Source of the DNA: RGDT01 sp964630925
GTDB taxonomy: Bacteria > Planctomycetota > Planctomycetia > Gemmatales > Gemmataceae
DNA: 64,000 nt
NCBI GenBank assembly: GCA_964630925.1
Contig: CAZVZK010000023.1
Coordinates: forward strand, 22,924 to 86,923
Reading direction: 5' to 3'
In this document: positions 19,073 to 30,758 of the stretch, piece after piece
Layout: every line of letters begins with the position of its first letter
How positions within the stretch are numbered: the stretch's first letter is position 1
Notes under the pieces: model-generated
What the model saw: only the letters and a program-made list of their open reading frames with translations
Database searches by the model: none
What the model was told of the DNA's origin: nothing
Made by a program: the position numbers and the translations under genes

Positions 19073-21391
19073 ATGAACGAGCGCGACATCTTCCTGGCCC
19101 TGCTCGACCTCCCCGACGCGGAGGGCCGCGCCGCCTTCCTCGACAGGCACTGCGCCGGCGACGACGCCCTGCGTGTCCGCGTCGAAAGCCTCCTCCGCTC
19201 GCACGAGGCCGCCGGCGGCTTCCTCACCCCGCCCGGGACCGGCCCCACGATGGCATACGGCGGACCGGATGCGGGGGAGGCCGGCGCGACGCGGACGGAA
19301 GGGGCGCCCGCGGGCGATGGCGACGAGGCCCTCGCCTTCCTCGCGCCCGGCGGGCGTCCCGGTTCGCTGGGCCGGCTGCGGCACTACGAGATGCTGGAGG
19401 TCCTCGGCAGGGGCGGCTTCGGCGTCGTCTACCGCGCCTTCGACGGGCGGCTCCAGCGGGATGTCGCGGTGAAGGTGCTGGCCCCGTCGCTGGCCGCCGT
19501 GCCGCAGGCCCGCAAGCGCTTCCTGCGCGAGGCACGGTCGGCGGCGGCGGTGCGGCACGAGAACGTCGTGGCGGTCTACGAGGTCGAGGAGGAGCCGCTG
19601 CCGCACCTGGCGATGGAGCTGGTGCCCGGCGAGTCGCTCCAGCAGCGGCTGGGCCGGGCCGGATCCCTGCCCGTCGCGGAGGCGGTGCGGATCGCCAGGG
19701 AGGTCGCGGAGGGTCTGGCGGCCGCCCACGCCGCCGGGCTGGTCCATCGGGACATCAAGCCGTCGAACATCCTGATCGACGCAAGCCAGCATCGGGCGAG
19801 GATCGCCGACTTCGGGCTGGCGCGGGCGGTGGACGACGCCAGCCTGACGCGGAGTGGGGCGGTGGCCGGCACGCCGATGTACATGGCGCCCGAGCAGGCG
19901 CGCGGCGAGGCGGTGGACGGCCGCGCCGACTTGTTCAGCCTCGGCAGCGTCCTGTATGCGATGCTGGCCGGGCGGCCACCGTTCGGAGGCGACAGCACGC
20001 CCGCGGTGTTGAAGCGCGTGGCCGACGACGACCCCCCGCCCCTCCGCGAGGCGGTGCCCGGCGTGCCCGAGTGGCTGTGCCGCGTTGTCGCCAAACTTCA
20101 TGAGAAGGACCCGGGGAAGCGGTTCAGGAGCGCCCGCGAGGTGGCGGACCTCCTGGCGGACTGCGAGACGCAGGTGAAGACCCACGGCGATGTGCGCGAC
20201 CAGTCGCGTCTGCCCGCGCCGCCCCCGCGGGTGTGGCCGTGGCGGCGGATCGTGGCCGCCGCGGCCCTCCTGTTGCCGTTGGCCCTCTGGGGCGGGTGGG
20301 CCCTCACGCGGCCGGATACCGGGGCCGGCCGGGGAGGGGAGCGCCCTGCCCCAGGAGATGCGTTGGAGCGCGAGGACCTGGAGCAGCTACGGGGCGAGTG
20401 GGTGGCGCGTCTGGCCGAGCTGGACGGCAAGCCGCTGCCGATCAAGGAGCTGGAGGAGATGGAGCTGCGTGTCGGCGAGCGTGACTTCGAGGTCCGCCAG
20501 AAGGGGAAGGATGAGCATTCGCTGGCCGGCACGTTCCGGATCGACGTCGCGAAGAAGCAGCTGCTGCTCTACCCCCGAGGCGAGAAGGTGCCGATCCGCG
20601 TCGGCTACCGGTTCCGCGGGGGGCGGCTGCGTCTGGACTTCGCCGGGCTGGCCGGGCCCGGGGTGGGCGGGCCTCAGAAGGGGCCGCCGCTCCGCATCGC
20701 CGATCGCACCCAAAGCCAGAACAACCTCAAGCAGCTCGCGTTGGCCATACTGATCTATCAGGATCAGCACAAGTCGCTGCCCCCGCCCGCACTGACATCC
20801 ACCGGCACGGGCGACGGCAAGCCGCTGCTGAGCTGGCGTGTGGCCATCCTGCCGTACATCGAGGAGGGCGAGCTGTACAAGGAGTTCAGGCTCGACGAGC
20901 CGTGGGACAGCGCACACAACAAGAAGTTGCTGGCCAGGATGCCCCGGATCTTCATGGCCCCTGGCATCACCACCCCCATGCCCGGGATGACGCACTACCG
21001 GGCGTTCGTCGGCCCCGGCACCGTATTCGAGCGCAGGCCGGGCCGGCGTGGGGGGGTGCCGCTGAACGAGATCTACGACGGCACCTCGAACACCCTGCTG
21101 CTCGCCGAGGCGGCCGAGCCCGTGGCGTGGACCTGCCCGGACGACCTGCCGTTCGACGCGAAAACGCCACTGACGAAACTGGGGGTGTCCGCCATCGGGG
21201 CCCCCGTCGTGTTCTGCGACGGGAGCGTCCGCACTCTGGCGCCGGACCCCCCGGAGGCGTCGCTGCGCGGGCTCATCACGCGCAACGGGGGCGAGCTGGT
21301 GACGATCCCCTACCTGACCGACGCCCCGCAGGCCCCGCCCCTGTACCTCGAGCTGCAGCGGCGTGGGGAGGCCCCGGGGCCGGGGGGCTAG
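19073..21391 (+). CDS. Membrane Ser/Thr kinase fused to TIGR03067 and DUF1559 domains
   Basis: 772 aa from ATG 19073. The N-terminus and kinase (about 100-370) are closely similar to the preceding gene (MNERDIFLALLD, GRGGFG, HRDIKPSN, DFG, APEQ). One membrane segment (about 391-411) precedes a TIGR03067-type domain (about 429-526, LRGEWVARLAELDGKPLP) and a DUF1559 domain (about 542-752, NNLKQLALAILIYQDQHKSLPPP to a C-terminal DGSVRTL). DUF1559 is normally the head of planctomycete pseudopilins behind an N-terminal pilin helix; here that helix is absent and the head sits on a kinase. It arose by tandem duplication of the kinase part followed by swapping of the outer domain. Confidence 0.9.
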   Translation: MNERDIFLALLDLPDAEGRAAFLDRHCAGDDALRVRVESLLRSHEAAGGFLTPPGTGPTMAYGGPDAGEAGATRTEGAPAGDGDEALAFLAPGGRPGSLGRLRHYEMLEVLGRGGFGVVYRAFDGRLQRDVAVKVLAPSLAAVPQARKRFLREARSAAAVRHENVVAVYEVEEEPLPHLAMELVPGESLQQRLGRAGSLPVAEAVRIAREVAEGLAAAHAAGLVHRDIKPSNILIDASQHRARIADFGLARAVDDASLTRSGAVAGTPMYMAPEQARGEAVDGRADLFSLGSVLYAMLAGRPPFGGDSTPAVLKRVADDDPPPLREAVPGVPEWLCRVVAKLHEKDPGKRFRSAREVADLLADCETQVKTHGDVRDQSRLPAPPPRVWPWRRIVAAAALLLPLALWGGWALTRPDTGAGRGGERPAPGDALEREDLEQLRGEWVARLAELDGKPLPIKELEEMELRVGERDFEVRQKGKDEHSLAGTFRIDVAKKQLLLYPRGEKVPIRVGYRFRGGRLRLDFAGLAGPGVGGPQKGPPLRIADRTQSQNNLKQLALAILIYQDQHKSLPPPALTSTGTGDGKPLLSWRVAILPYIEEGELYKEFRLDEPWDSAHNKKLLARMPRIFMAPGITTPMPGMTHYRAFVGPGTVFERRPGRRGGVPLNEIYDGTSNTLLLAEAAEPVAWTCPDDLPFDAKTPLTKLGVSAIGAPVVFCDGSVRTLAPDPPEASLRGLITRNGGELVTIPYLTDAPQAPPLYLELQRRGEAPGPGG

Positions 21392-21465
21392 CCTTGCCGC
21401 CGGGGGCGGCCGTGCTACGCTATTAGCTATCCCGCACCTGCCGCCGGACCGCCTCGGGGGAATGG

Positions 21466-22638
21466 ATGAACCGCAAGAAGACCTGGGTCCTGACCGACGC
21501 CCACGGCGAGGTGTGGCTGGACAGCTTCTCCGCCAGCAACGACTCCCTCCGCCTCGCCACCCCCCACGACTGGAGCATCCGCAAACGCACCCTGCGCGGC
21601 GGCCTCCGCGACGGCATCGACCTCATCGAGCTGCACAACGGCGCCCTGTCCGTCTCCATCCTGCCCACCCGCGGCATGGGCCTGTGGCGCGGCGATTACC
21701 ACGGCCTCGCCCTCGGCTGGCGCGCCCCCGTCGAGGGGCCGGTCCATCCCAAGTTCGTCAACCTCGCCGGACGCGGCGGCCTGGGCTGGCTCGACGGCTT
21801 CGACGAGATGCTCGCCCGCTGCGGGCTGGCGTCCAACGGCCCGCCGGGCGTCGACAACGGGCAGACGCTGTCGCAGCACGGGCGCATCGCCAACCAGCCG
21901 GCCAGCGCCGTCGAGGTGTCCGTCAGCCTCGACCCGCCGCACGAGCTGAGCGTGTACGGTGAGGTGGAAGAGGGCGCCCTGTTCTTCCCGCAGCTCCGCC
22001 TGCGCACGCGGTACACGACCGTCCCGGGGTCGAACCGCCTGGTGATCCACGACCGCGTCGATAACCGCGGCGCCCGCCCGGCGGAGATGCAGCTGCTCTA
22101 CCACTTCAACCTCGGCCCGCCGTTCCTGGGCGCCGGCAGCCGCGTCCTGGCGCCGATCCGGGAGATGGCCCCGCTGACCGCCCGCGCCGCCGAGGGGATC
22201 GGCACGCACGACTCCTACGCCGGCCCCGTGCCCGGATTCTCCGAGCAGGTGTACGTTTACGAATTGCTGCCCGACGGCCGCGGCCAGACGATGGCGTTGC
22301 TGGTGAACGCGGCGGCGGACAGGGCGGTGTGCCTGCGGTGGGACACGGGGCCGCTTCCGTGCTTCACGGTGTGGAAGAACACGATGGCGCTGGAGGAGGG
22401 GTACGTCACGGGCCTGGAGCCGGCGACGGGCTACCCGAATTTCAAGGGGTTCGAGCGCGAGAAGGGCCGCGTGCGCGTCCTGCCGCCGGGCGGCTCGTGG
22501 GAGGCGACGATTTCCCTGGAGGTGGCGGACACCTCGGCGGCGGTGGTGGCGTTGCAGGCGGAGGTGGCGTCGCTGCAGGCGCACGGCAAGGCGGTGGTCC
22601 ACAGGACGCCGCAGGCGAAGTACTCGGCGGGCGCGTGA
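21466..22638 (+). CDS. DUF4432 aldose-1-epimerase-like protein
   Basis: 390 aa. The galactose-mutarotase-like beta-sandwich pattern is clear: LHNGALSVSILPTRGMGLWRGDYHGLALGW near the N-terminus, then NRLVIHDRVDNRGARPAEMQLLYHFNLG, and the C-terminal LEPATGYPNFKGFEREKGRVRVLPPGGSW, all characteristic of the DUF4432 group. Family members are predicted to act on or bind sugars at the anomeric carbon; the true substrate is unknown. No signal peptide, so cytoplasmic. Monocistronic by spacing. Confidence 0.85.
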   Translation: MNRKKTWVLTDAHGEVWLDSFSASNDSLRLATPHDWSIRKRTLRGGLRDGIDLIELHNGALSVSILPTRGMGLWRGDYHGLALGWRAPVEGPVHPKFVNLAGRGGLGWLDGFDEMLARCGLASNGPPGVDNGQTLSQHGRIANQPASAVEVSVSLDPPHELSVYGEVEEGALFFPQLRLRTRYTTVPGSNRLVIHDRVDNRGARPAEMQLLYHFNLGPPFLGAGSRVLAPIREMAPLTARAAEGIGTHDSYAGPVPGFSEQVYVYELLPDGRGQTMALLVNAAADRAVCLRWDTGPLPCFTVWKNTMALEEGYVTGLEPATGYPNFKGFEREKGRVRVLPPGGSWEATISLEVADTSAAVVALQAEVASLQAHGKAVVHRTPQAKYSAGA

Positions 22639-22793
22639 GCCGAGGGCCCCTGGCTGTCTGCCGCCACGCGACGCGGAGTCATCAGCGGGGCGGATCGGGG
22701 CGGACATTCACGCGCACCCATTCGCGTCTCGGGACGCGGGCGGTTGAACGAGCACGCCGGTGGGGAAGCCCGGCCGGGATGGACACGAAGCCA

Positions 22794-23279
22794 TCAGCTC
22801 TGCTCATCCGGAGCGGCCACGCCTGGCGGCGCCTTCCAGCAGAATGCCGCCGCGCAGACCAACCCCACCAGCACACCCAGCGGGAGGAAGGTGACGAGAC
22901 TGATCAAGGTAACCTCGACGAAGACGACCAGGTACAGAGCAAGCCCTCTCCACTCAACCACCGGGCGTCCTGAGAGCTCCAGGATCGAGAGTCCGGCAGC
23001 GACACCGCCGGCCAGCACCAGATAATTCAAGGCAAAAGTGGCGGCCGTCCCCTTCCAGAAGGCACCCCAGGCGGAGCCGGCCGTCCGGACCGCCCACGCC
23101 CCTGACACCCACGACAGGGCAAGGACGAGGGCGCCGAGCGCGCCGTAGGTCGTCACGATGGCGTGCTGCGGCACCAACCCTTGCTTCTGATGCCCAGTGA
23201 CCCATACGGTGCCGCTGGCTACAAGTGCCAACGCACTCATGTAGGCCCCCAGCATCAGCGCGATCCGCCAGCCCTTCAC
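22794..23279 (-). CDS. Small polytopic membrane protein, unknown function
   Basis: 161 aa from a GTG at 23279, with GGGAGG seven bases upstream; a longer open frame upstream is a shadow of the PfpI gene. Four hydrophobic segments are evident: GWRIALMLGAYMSALALVASG, AIVTTYGALGALVLALSWVSG, FALNYLVLAGGVAAGLSIL and YLVVFVEVTLISLVTFLPLG. No known domain recognised. It is downstream of, and in the same direction as, the Rid and PfpI genes, with a 23-bp gap, so it may be the last gene of that operon. Confidence 0.65.
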   Translation of the reverse strand: MKGWRIALMLGAYMSALALVASGTVWVTGHQKQGLVPQHAIVTTYGALGALVLALSWVSGAWAVRTAGSAWGAFWKGTAATFALNYLVLAGGVAAGLSILELSGRPVVEWRGLALYLVVFVEVTLISLVTFLPLGVLVGLVCAAAFCWKAPPGVAAPDEQS

Positions 23280-23302
23280 CACCCGGCCTCCCGGACGCCG
23301 GA

Positions 23303-23842
23303 TCAGACCCGCGCCGGCTTCAACTGCCCCGCCGCCTGCAGGATCGCGTTCAGGAACGCCGGCAGGTCGTCCGGCTTGCGGCTCGTGATCAGGTTGCCGT
23401 CGCGGACGCACTCCGCGTCGGTGTACGTCGCGCCGGCGTTGATCACGTCGTCCTTGATGGCGAAGAAGCACGTCGCCTTGCGGCCCTTCAGCGCCTGCGT
23501 CGAACACAGCACCCACGGGCCGTGGCAGATGGCCGCCACCACCCGGCCCTGCTCGGCCATGTTCGACACGAGTTTGAGGATGGCGTCGTGGCGGCGGAGG
23601 TAATCCGGGGCGAAGCCGCCGGGGATGACGATCACGTCGAAGTCGTCGGCCGACACGTCCCTGGCGGCCTTCTCGCTCTTGCACGGGTAGCCCAGTTTGC
23701 TCGGGTAGGTGTGCCCGGCCTCGGGGCCGACGAGGGTGACCTCCATCCCCGCCTCGCGCAGGCGGTAGACGGGGTACCACACCTCCATCTCCTGATACTG
23801 CTGCTCCACCAGAACCGCCGCCCGCATGCCCTTGACGCTCAT
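23303..23842 (-). CDS. DJ-1/PfpI-family protein
   Basis: 179 aa from ATG 23842. The fold is marked by AAVLVEQQYQEMEVWYPVYRLREAG, DVIVIPGGFAPDYLRR and the nucleophile-elbow motif AAICHGPWVL containing the reactive Cys, followed by CFFAIKDDVINAGATYTD. Family members include class I glutamine-amidotransferase-like deglycases and stress chaperones. It begins four bases after the stop of the Rid gene and is surely co-transcribed with it. Both partners are commonly linked to detoxification of reactive metabolites, consistent with a shared role. Confidence 0.9.
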   Translation of the reverse strand: MSVKGMRAAVLVEQQYQEMEVWYPVYRLREAGMEVTLVGPEAGHTYPSKLGYPCKSEKAARDVSADDFDVIVIPGGFAPDYLRRHDAILKLVSNMAEQGRVVAAICHGPWVLCSTQALKGRKATCFFAIKDDVINAGATYTDAECVRDGNLITSRKPDDLPAFLNAILQAAGQLKPARV

Positions 23843-23846
23843 GGCT

Positions 23847-24311
23847 TCACTCCACCTCGAAGATGGCCTCGATCTCGACGGCGATATTGCCCGGCAGGGC
23901 GTTGGTGCCGATGGCGCTGCGGGCCCCGACGCCCGCGTCCTCGCCGAACACATCGGCCATCAGCTCGGAGTACCCGTTGATGACCTTGGGGTGGTCGTGG
24001 AAGTCGTTGGTGCTGTTGACCAGCGCCAGTGTCTTGACGAGCCGCTTCACCTTGTCGAGGGTGCCGAGCTGGTCGCGCAGCGTCGCCAGGAGGTTCAGCC
24101 CCACCGAACGCGCCGACAGGCGGCCCTGCTCCAGCGTCAAGTCCTGGCCGCAGCGGCCCGTCACGGGCGTCTCGGGCGTCACCTTGACGGGGCCGTGGCC
24201 GGAGAGGTAGATGGTGTTGCCGACGCGGACGGCCATCTTGTACTTGGCCATCGGCCGGCCTGGGGACGGCAGCGTGATCCCCAATTCCTTCAGGCGTGCT
24301 TCGGCGGACAT
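23847..24311 (-). CDS. Rid/YjgF-family protein (enamine deaminase-like)
   Basis: 154 aa, start ATG 24311. The family pattern is visible: VRVGNTIYLSGHGPV, then LNLLATLRDQLGTLDKVKRLVKTLALVNSTNDFHDHPKVINGYSELMADVFGEDAGVGARSAIGTNALPGNIAVEIEAIFEV. This longer version, with GARSAIG and an acidic VEIEAIFEV end, is typical of the YjgF-like subfamily rather than canonical RidA. Canonical members hydrolyse reactive enamine/imine intermediates; activity here is inferred. First gene of the Rid-PfpI pair. Confidence 0.88.
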   Translation of the reverse strand: MSAEARLKELGITLPSPGRPMAKYKMAVRVGNTIYLSGHGPVKVTPETPVTGRCGQDLTLEQGRLSARSVGLNLLATLRDQLGTLDKVKRLVKTLALVNSTNDFHDHPKVINGYSELMADVFGEDAGVGARSAIGTNALPGNIAVEIEAIFEVE

Positions 24312-24372
24312 CGTCGGGGCCTCCTGGTGATGATGCGTGTTGTTATCCGCACCCCCGTCGGCCCCGGCAAGG

Positions 24373-26610
<2,238 letters not shown>

Positions 26611-26626
26611 GGGCACCCCGTGGCGG

Positions 26627-29600
26627 TCAGCGCCAGTCGCCGGAGAGGACGAAGGCGGCCCAGTAGTACGGGGGGACGCGGCGGGTGGCCTTCTCGGCCT
26701 CCAGCTCCTTGACCGTGCCGCGCTTCACGCCGTCCTTCAGCATGGCGAGCTGCGCCTGGCGGAGGGCCTCGGCGCGGCTGATGATCTTCCGGGTGTCCCA
26801 CGCCTGTGTGTAGAAGTCGGCCATGAGCTGCCGCGTCGCGCGGTCATCGACCTTCCAAAGGGACGCGATCACCGTCCGCGCCCCCGCCGCGTGGAAGGCA
26901 CGCTGCATGCCCAACAGCCCCTCGCCGCCAGCGAGCATCCCCAGGCCGGTCTCGCAGGCCGACAGCGTGGCGAGCTCCAGTTTGGAGAGGTCCATCTCGG
27001 TGACTTCGAGGGCGGTGAGGATGCCGTCCTCCTCGCCCTCCTTCGGCACCCGGTTGGCGTCGGAGAGGGCCAATCCCGACAAGAGTAGGGGATGCACGGG
27101 GGGCGGCTCGGGGTCGAGGGGGGGCCGGGAGCGGGCGGGGGGGGCGGCCTCGGCGCGGGCGAAATAGCCGTGCGTCGCCAGGTGGGCGTAGCGCACCGAG
27201 GCGAGCGCCTTGCGGACGGCTGCCTTGGTGGCGTCGCCATCGCGGAGTGTCGTGACAGTCCCGCTCTTGAAGAGGCGGCCGAAGGCGTCCACGATGGCAG
27301 CCATCTCCGGGGCGGTGGCCGGCAGGCGGGCGTAGCGTCCGCGGCCGAGGCGCGGCGCCGACCGGGAGTCTTCGGCGGCGGGCGGGGCGGCGTCGCCCTC
27401 GCGCGGGTCGTAGCGCAGGTCGCCCACCGCCAGGAGCGACGGGGCGAGCCGGCCGGCCTTGTCCGCCGGCCGCACAATGCCCGGCAACGCGCTCGGCAAG
27501 GGGACGACGGCGAGGGCCACGTCCTCGATGAGGTACGAGCCGGCCTTCTTGCCGGGCAGGGCGGCGAAGGGGACGAAGCCCAGCAGCGAGTCGGGCGAGA
27601 CAAGGACGAGCGATGCGCCCTCGATGTGCTTCTCCAACGGCGCCCACAGGAGCCGGCGGGCCTCCCCCGCCTGGACGAGGGCCGGACGGCGGCGCAAGAG
27701 CTCGGCGCGCCAGTCGGCGATGGCCTTGAGCGGCCCGCCGGCCTCGCCCAGGTCGACCATCGCGGCGGGGCGGCCGCGGCGGTGGACGAAGGCCAGCAGA
27801 GAGGGGCGCGAGCGTAGCGCCCCGTCCTTGCGGCCGTGGCGGGTGTACATGAGGTAATCGACGAGGGCGGCCCCCTCAGGCAGGGCCTCGGCGAGGTCTG
27901 AAGGGGCCGGCATCTCGCGCAGGCGGGCCTCGCGGAAGTCGGCGGAGAGGCGAGCGAGGTCGGCCTGCACCCGCTCCTGGCGGACGACCAGCTCCCGCAC
28001 GTCGCCCCCCCGGCCAGCCGCGGCGGCGATGAGCCGGGTGGTCTCGGCCAGGGCGGCGGCGGCGGCGCGGGCGGCGGGGTCGGCGGCGAGGCGGAGGAAG
28101 AGGCGGCGCTGCTGCTGGCGCAGCAGGACGGCCCCCTTCCACGCCAGGACGTGCCGCGCGGCCTCGTCGGCCGCCACGCCAGGCACCGACAGGTAGGCGT
28201 CGAGGTGGTGGCGGACGGCGGCGGCCCCGCCCATCTGCTGCCTGTCGGACTGGAAGGCGGCGTTGACCCGGAGGTGCTCCAGCGTCAGGGCGACGGCCTT
28301 GCCGGCCAGGGGGGCGGCCTCGGCGGCGCGGCCGTTGTCGCGCAGGGCGCTGGCCAGGTTGTGCATGGCGGCGGCGGTGGTCGGATGTCTGCCGCCCAGC
28401 AACTCCTCGCGGACCGCCAGGGCCCGGCGGAGCATCGGGATGGCGGCCTCGCCGTCGTCGGCCATGTAGGTGATGGAGGCGTAACGCGAGAGGCTGGCGG
28501 CGAAGTCGGGGTGGCGCTCGCCGAGAATCTCCTTGCGGTCCGTCATCGCCCGCCAGGCGAGCAGCCGGGCGGTGCCGAGGTTGCCGCCTTCCTGGTGGGC
28601 CTTGGCCAGGGAGTGCATCGCGTGCATCGTCCCCGGGTGCCGCTCGCCGAGCCTGCCCGAACGCAGGGAGAGGGCCGCCCCCAGGTGGGCGCGGGCCGCC
28701 CCGTGGTCGCCCAGGGACAGGTGGACCATGCCCAGGTTGTGCAGGCTGTTGGCGTGGGCGGGGTGGCCGTGGCCGTGCGCCGCCTCGCGGATCTCGACCA
28801 CCGCACGCATCAGGGCGAGGGCGGCCGCCGCGTCGCCGGTGTCCTTGTAGACGGCGGCAAGGGAGTTGAGGCCGTCGGCGTACTCGGGGTGCTTCTGGCC
28901 GAAGAGCTCGGCGCGGATCTTGAGGGACTGGCGGAGCAGGGGGATGGCGTTGCTGTGGTCGCCCATCTCGTGGCGGAGGCGGGCCAGGTCGCCGAGGGCG
29001 CGGGCGTGGGCGGGGCTGCGGACGCCGGCGGAGCGTCTGACCAGCTCGACGCCGCGGTTCAGGTGGGCGAGGGCGGCGGGGTGGTCGCCGGCGTCGCGGA
29101 GGGCGACGCCGAGGGAGACGTGGGAGGCGGCGTAATCGGGGTGGCGTTCGCCGAGGTGGGCCTTGCGCAGCGCCAGGGCGCGGCGGAGCAGCGGCAGCGC
29201 CTTGCCGTAGTCACCCCGCGACTCGTGAACGCCGGCGTGGTTGACGAGCGTGGTGGCGTAGCGGGGGTCCTGCTCGCCGAAGACGACCTCGATGACGTCT
29301 GCCAGCTCGGCGTGGGTGGCGAGGGCGGCCCGGTGGTCGTCGAGGGCGCTATGCAGGACGGCCACATTGTTGAGGCTGGTGGCGTGGTCCTCGCTGTAGC
29401 GGCCCGAGACGAGCCGGCTCAGGCGCAGCGCCTGCTGGCACAGCCGGAGAGCCTCGGCGTCGTCGCCGAGCTTGCGGATCGCCCCGGCGACGTTGCGGAG
29501 GGACGTGATGTACTCGCGGTGCCGCTCGCCCAGCACCTCGGCCTGGATGGCCAGGGACTTGCGGTAGAGCCCGAGGGCCTCCCGCCCCGCGCCCCTGGCG

Positions 29601-30175
29601 TTGAGGGCGAGGCCGACGTTATTGTACCCGGAGGCGGTGTAGGGGCTCGTCTCGCCCACCGTGGCGCGGAAGCCGTCGAGGGCGGCGCGGAACAGGGCCA
29701 GCGCCTCGACGGGCTTGCCTTGGCTCATCAGCTCCAGCCCGTCCTTGTTTTGCTGGAAGGCCAGCTCGAACGCCTCGCACTTGGCCCGGCCCAGTCCGGC
29801 GAGGCGTTCGGCGGTGCGCCAGCGCCAGCGGGCATCGACGGCCATCCAGTGGCCCGGCCCCCAGAGCCGCTCCTCGATCTCGAAGGTGGCGCGTTCGAGG
29901 GCGACGCTGGCGGCGGGGTTGCCGCGCCGGCGTTCCCACGTGGCCAGCTCGAAGAGCATGCTGGCCATCTCGCGCTTGTCGCGGCCGGCGAGGCGCTCCA
30001 TCAGGGCCACGGCCTCGCGGTAGGTGGCGACGGCGTCGTCGCCGCGGCCGGTATCCCATTGCGAGCGGGCCACGCCCATGTGGAGGGTGCAGCGGCGGTA
30101 CAGCCGTGCCTGCTCCGCCGTCAACACCGCCGGCGGCGCCGCGCCCAAGGCCATCACCACCGCCAGCGTCAACAT
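26627..30175 (-). CDS. Secreted TPR-CHAT protease-like protein
   Basis: 1182 aa with a signal peptide (MLTLAVVMALGAAPPAVL). About a dozen 42-residue tetratricopeptide (kinesin light chain type) repeats fill residues about 30-640, each with the RHPEYADGLNSLAAVYKDTGD-type signature. A CHAT domain occupies about 830-1180. The caspase-like dyad is intact: His1002 in LATHGYF and Cys1074 in LSACETG. CHAT peptidases act as TPR-gated proteases in several bacterial systems; export is suggested by the N-terminus. It is transcribed with the downstream WD40 kinase, so a sensor protease tied to kinase signalling is a reasonable inference. Confidence 0.92.
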   Translation of the reverse strand: MLTLAVVMALGAAPPAVLTAEQARLYRRCTLHMGVARSQWDTGRGDDAVATYREAVALMERLAGRDKREMASMLFELATWERRRGNPAASVALERATFEIEERLWGPGHWMAVDARWRWRTAERLAGLGRAKCEAFELAFQQNKDGLELMSQGKPVEALALFRAALDGFRATVGETSPYTASGYNNVGLALNARGAGREALGLYRKSLAIQAEVLGERHREYITSLRNVAGAIRKLGDDAEALRLCQQALRLSRLVSGRYSEDHATSLNNVAVLHSALDDHRAALATHAELADVIEVVFGEQDPRYATTLVNHAGVHESRGDYGKALPLLRRALALRKAHLGERHPDYAASHVSLGVALRDAGDHPAALAHLNRGVELVRRSAGVRSPAHARALGDLARLRHEMGDHSNAIPLLRQSLKIRAELFGQKHPEYADGLNSLAAVYKDTGDAAAALALMRAVVEIREAAHGHGHPAHANSLHNLGMVHLSLGDHGAARAHLGAALSLRSGRLGERHPGTMHAMHSLAKAHQEGGNLGTARLLAWRAMTDRKEILGERHPDFAASLSRYASITYMADDGEAAIPMLRRALAVREELLGGRHPTTAAAMHNLASALRDNGRAAEAAPLAGKAVALTLEHLRVNAAFQSDRQQMGGAAAVRHHLDAYLSVPGVAADEAARHVLAWKGAVLLRQQQRRLFLRLAADPAARAAAAALAETTRLIAAAAGRGGDVRELVVRQERVQADLARLSADFREARLREMPAPSDLAEALPEGAALVDYLMYTRHGRKDGALRSRPSLLAFVHRRGRPAAMVDLGEAGGPLKAIADWRAELLRRRPALVQAGEARRLLWAPLEKHIEGASLVLVSPDSLLGFVPFAALPGKKAGSYLIEDVALAVVPLPSALPGIVRPADKAGRLAPSLLAVGDLRYDPREGDAAPPAAEDSRSAPRLGRGRYARLPATAPEMAAIVDAFGRLFKSGTVTTLRDGDATKAAVRKALASVRYAHLATHGYFARAEAAPPARSRPPLDPEPPPVHPLLLSGLALSDANRVPKEGEEDGILTALEVTEMDLSKLELATLSACETGLGMLAGGEGLLGMQRAFHAAGARTVIASLWKVDDRATRQLMADFYTQAWDTRKIISRAEALRQAQLAMLKDGVKRGTVKELEAEKATRRVPPYYWAAFVLSGDWR

Positions 30176-30225
30176 GAGCGATCCCTCCCCGCGTCAACGC
30201 CCATCTTACCCGCCCGCCGCTGTGC

Positions 30226-30253
30226 TTGACACCCCCCACCCCCCTGTTAGAAT
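30226..30253 (+). promoter_or_regulatory. Sigma70 promoter of the mcsA-mcsA2-mcsB operon
   Basis: A perfect TTGACA (30226-30231) and TAGAAT (30248-30253, five of six to consensus) with a 16-bp spacer lie about 25 bases before the start codon at 30279. It is the best-matching promoter in the window. No CIRCE or CtsR-like operator is visible around it. Confidence 0.75.
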
Positions 30254-30278
30254 GGCGCAAAGAGGCGGAGGCAGGCCG

Positions 30279-30755
30279 ATGAAGTGCGAGAAGTGCCCGA
30301 ACGCGGCGACGTGGCACGTCACCGAGATCCACAGCGAGGCCGACATCGAGGAGCTGCACCTCTGCGAGGTGTGCGCGCACAAGTACCTCGCCGACCCGCA
30401 GCCGGGGCAGAAGGCCTCCACCCCCAAGGCCTCGCGCTCCGACGACGAGGACGCCCCCTCCGCCCAGCGCGAGTGCGACGTGTGCGGCCTGAAGTTCGTC
30501 GATTTCCGGAACACGGGGCGGCTGGGCTGCCCGCACGACTACGAGGTGTTCCAGGAGGAATTGGCGCAGCTCCTGGAGAGTGTCCACGGCGACACGCGGC
30601 ATTCGGGCAAGGTGCCACGGCGGCGGCCCGAGGCGCGCAAGGCCGCCGAGGAGCTGACGGGGCTGAGGCGGCAGCTGGCGCAGGCGGTGACGCGCGAGGA
30701 CTATGAGGAGGCGGCCCGGCTGCGCGACCGCATCCGCCGCCTCGAAGAGGGCTGA
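30279..30755 (+). CDS. mcsA: McsA-like zinc-ribbon UVR-motif protein, first copy
   Basis: 158 aa from ATG 30279, GGAGG upstream; the upstream extension of the frame overlaps the CHAT gene and is noise. Two Cys pairs in the N-terminus (CEKC, CEVC) and another set in the middle (ECDVCGLKFVDFRNTGRLGCPHDYEVF) form zinc ribbons. The C-terminus has a UVR motif (LRRQLAQAVTREDYEEAARLRDRIRRLEE). McsA activates the protein-arginine kinase McsB in Firmicutes; gene order McsA-McsB is retained here. A canonical promoter lies directly upstream, and the next gene starts three bases after the stop. Confidence 0.85.
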   Translation: MKCEKCPNAATWHVTEIHSEADIEELHLCEVCAHKYLADPQPGQKASTPKASRSDDEDAPSAQRECDVCGLKFVDFRNTGRLGCPHDYEVFQEELAQLLESVHGDTRHSGKVPRRRPEARKAAEELTGLRRQLAQAVTREDYEEAARLRDRIRRLEEG

Positions 30756-30758
30756 GCC

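Noticed and set aside
22794..23780. 328-residue frame extending the small membrane protein upstream
   Set aside because: The upstream part overlaps PfpI codons in another frame and is low complexity; GTG 23279 has a good ribosome-binding site.
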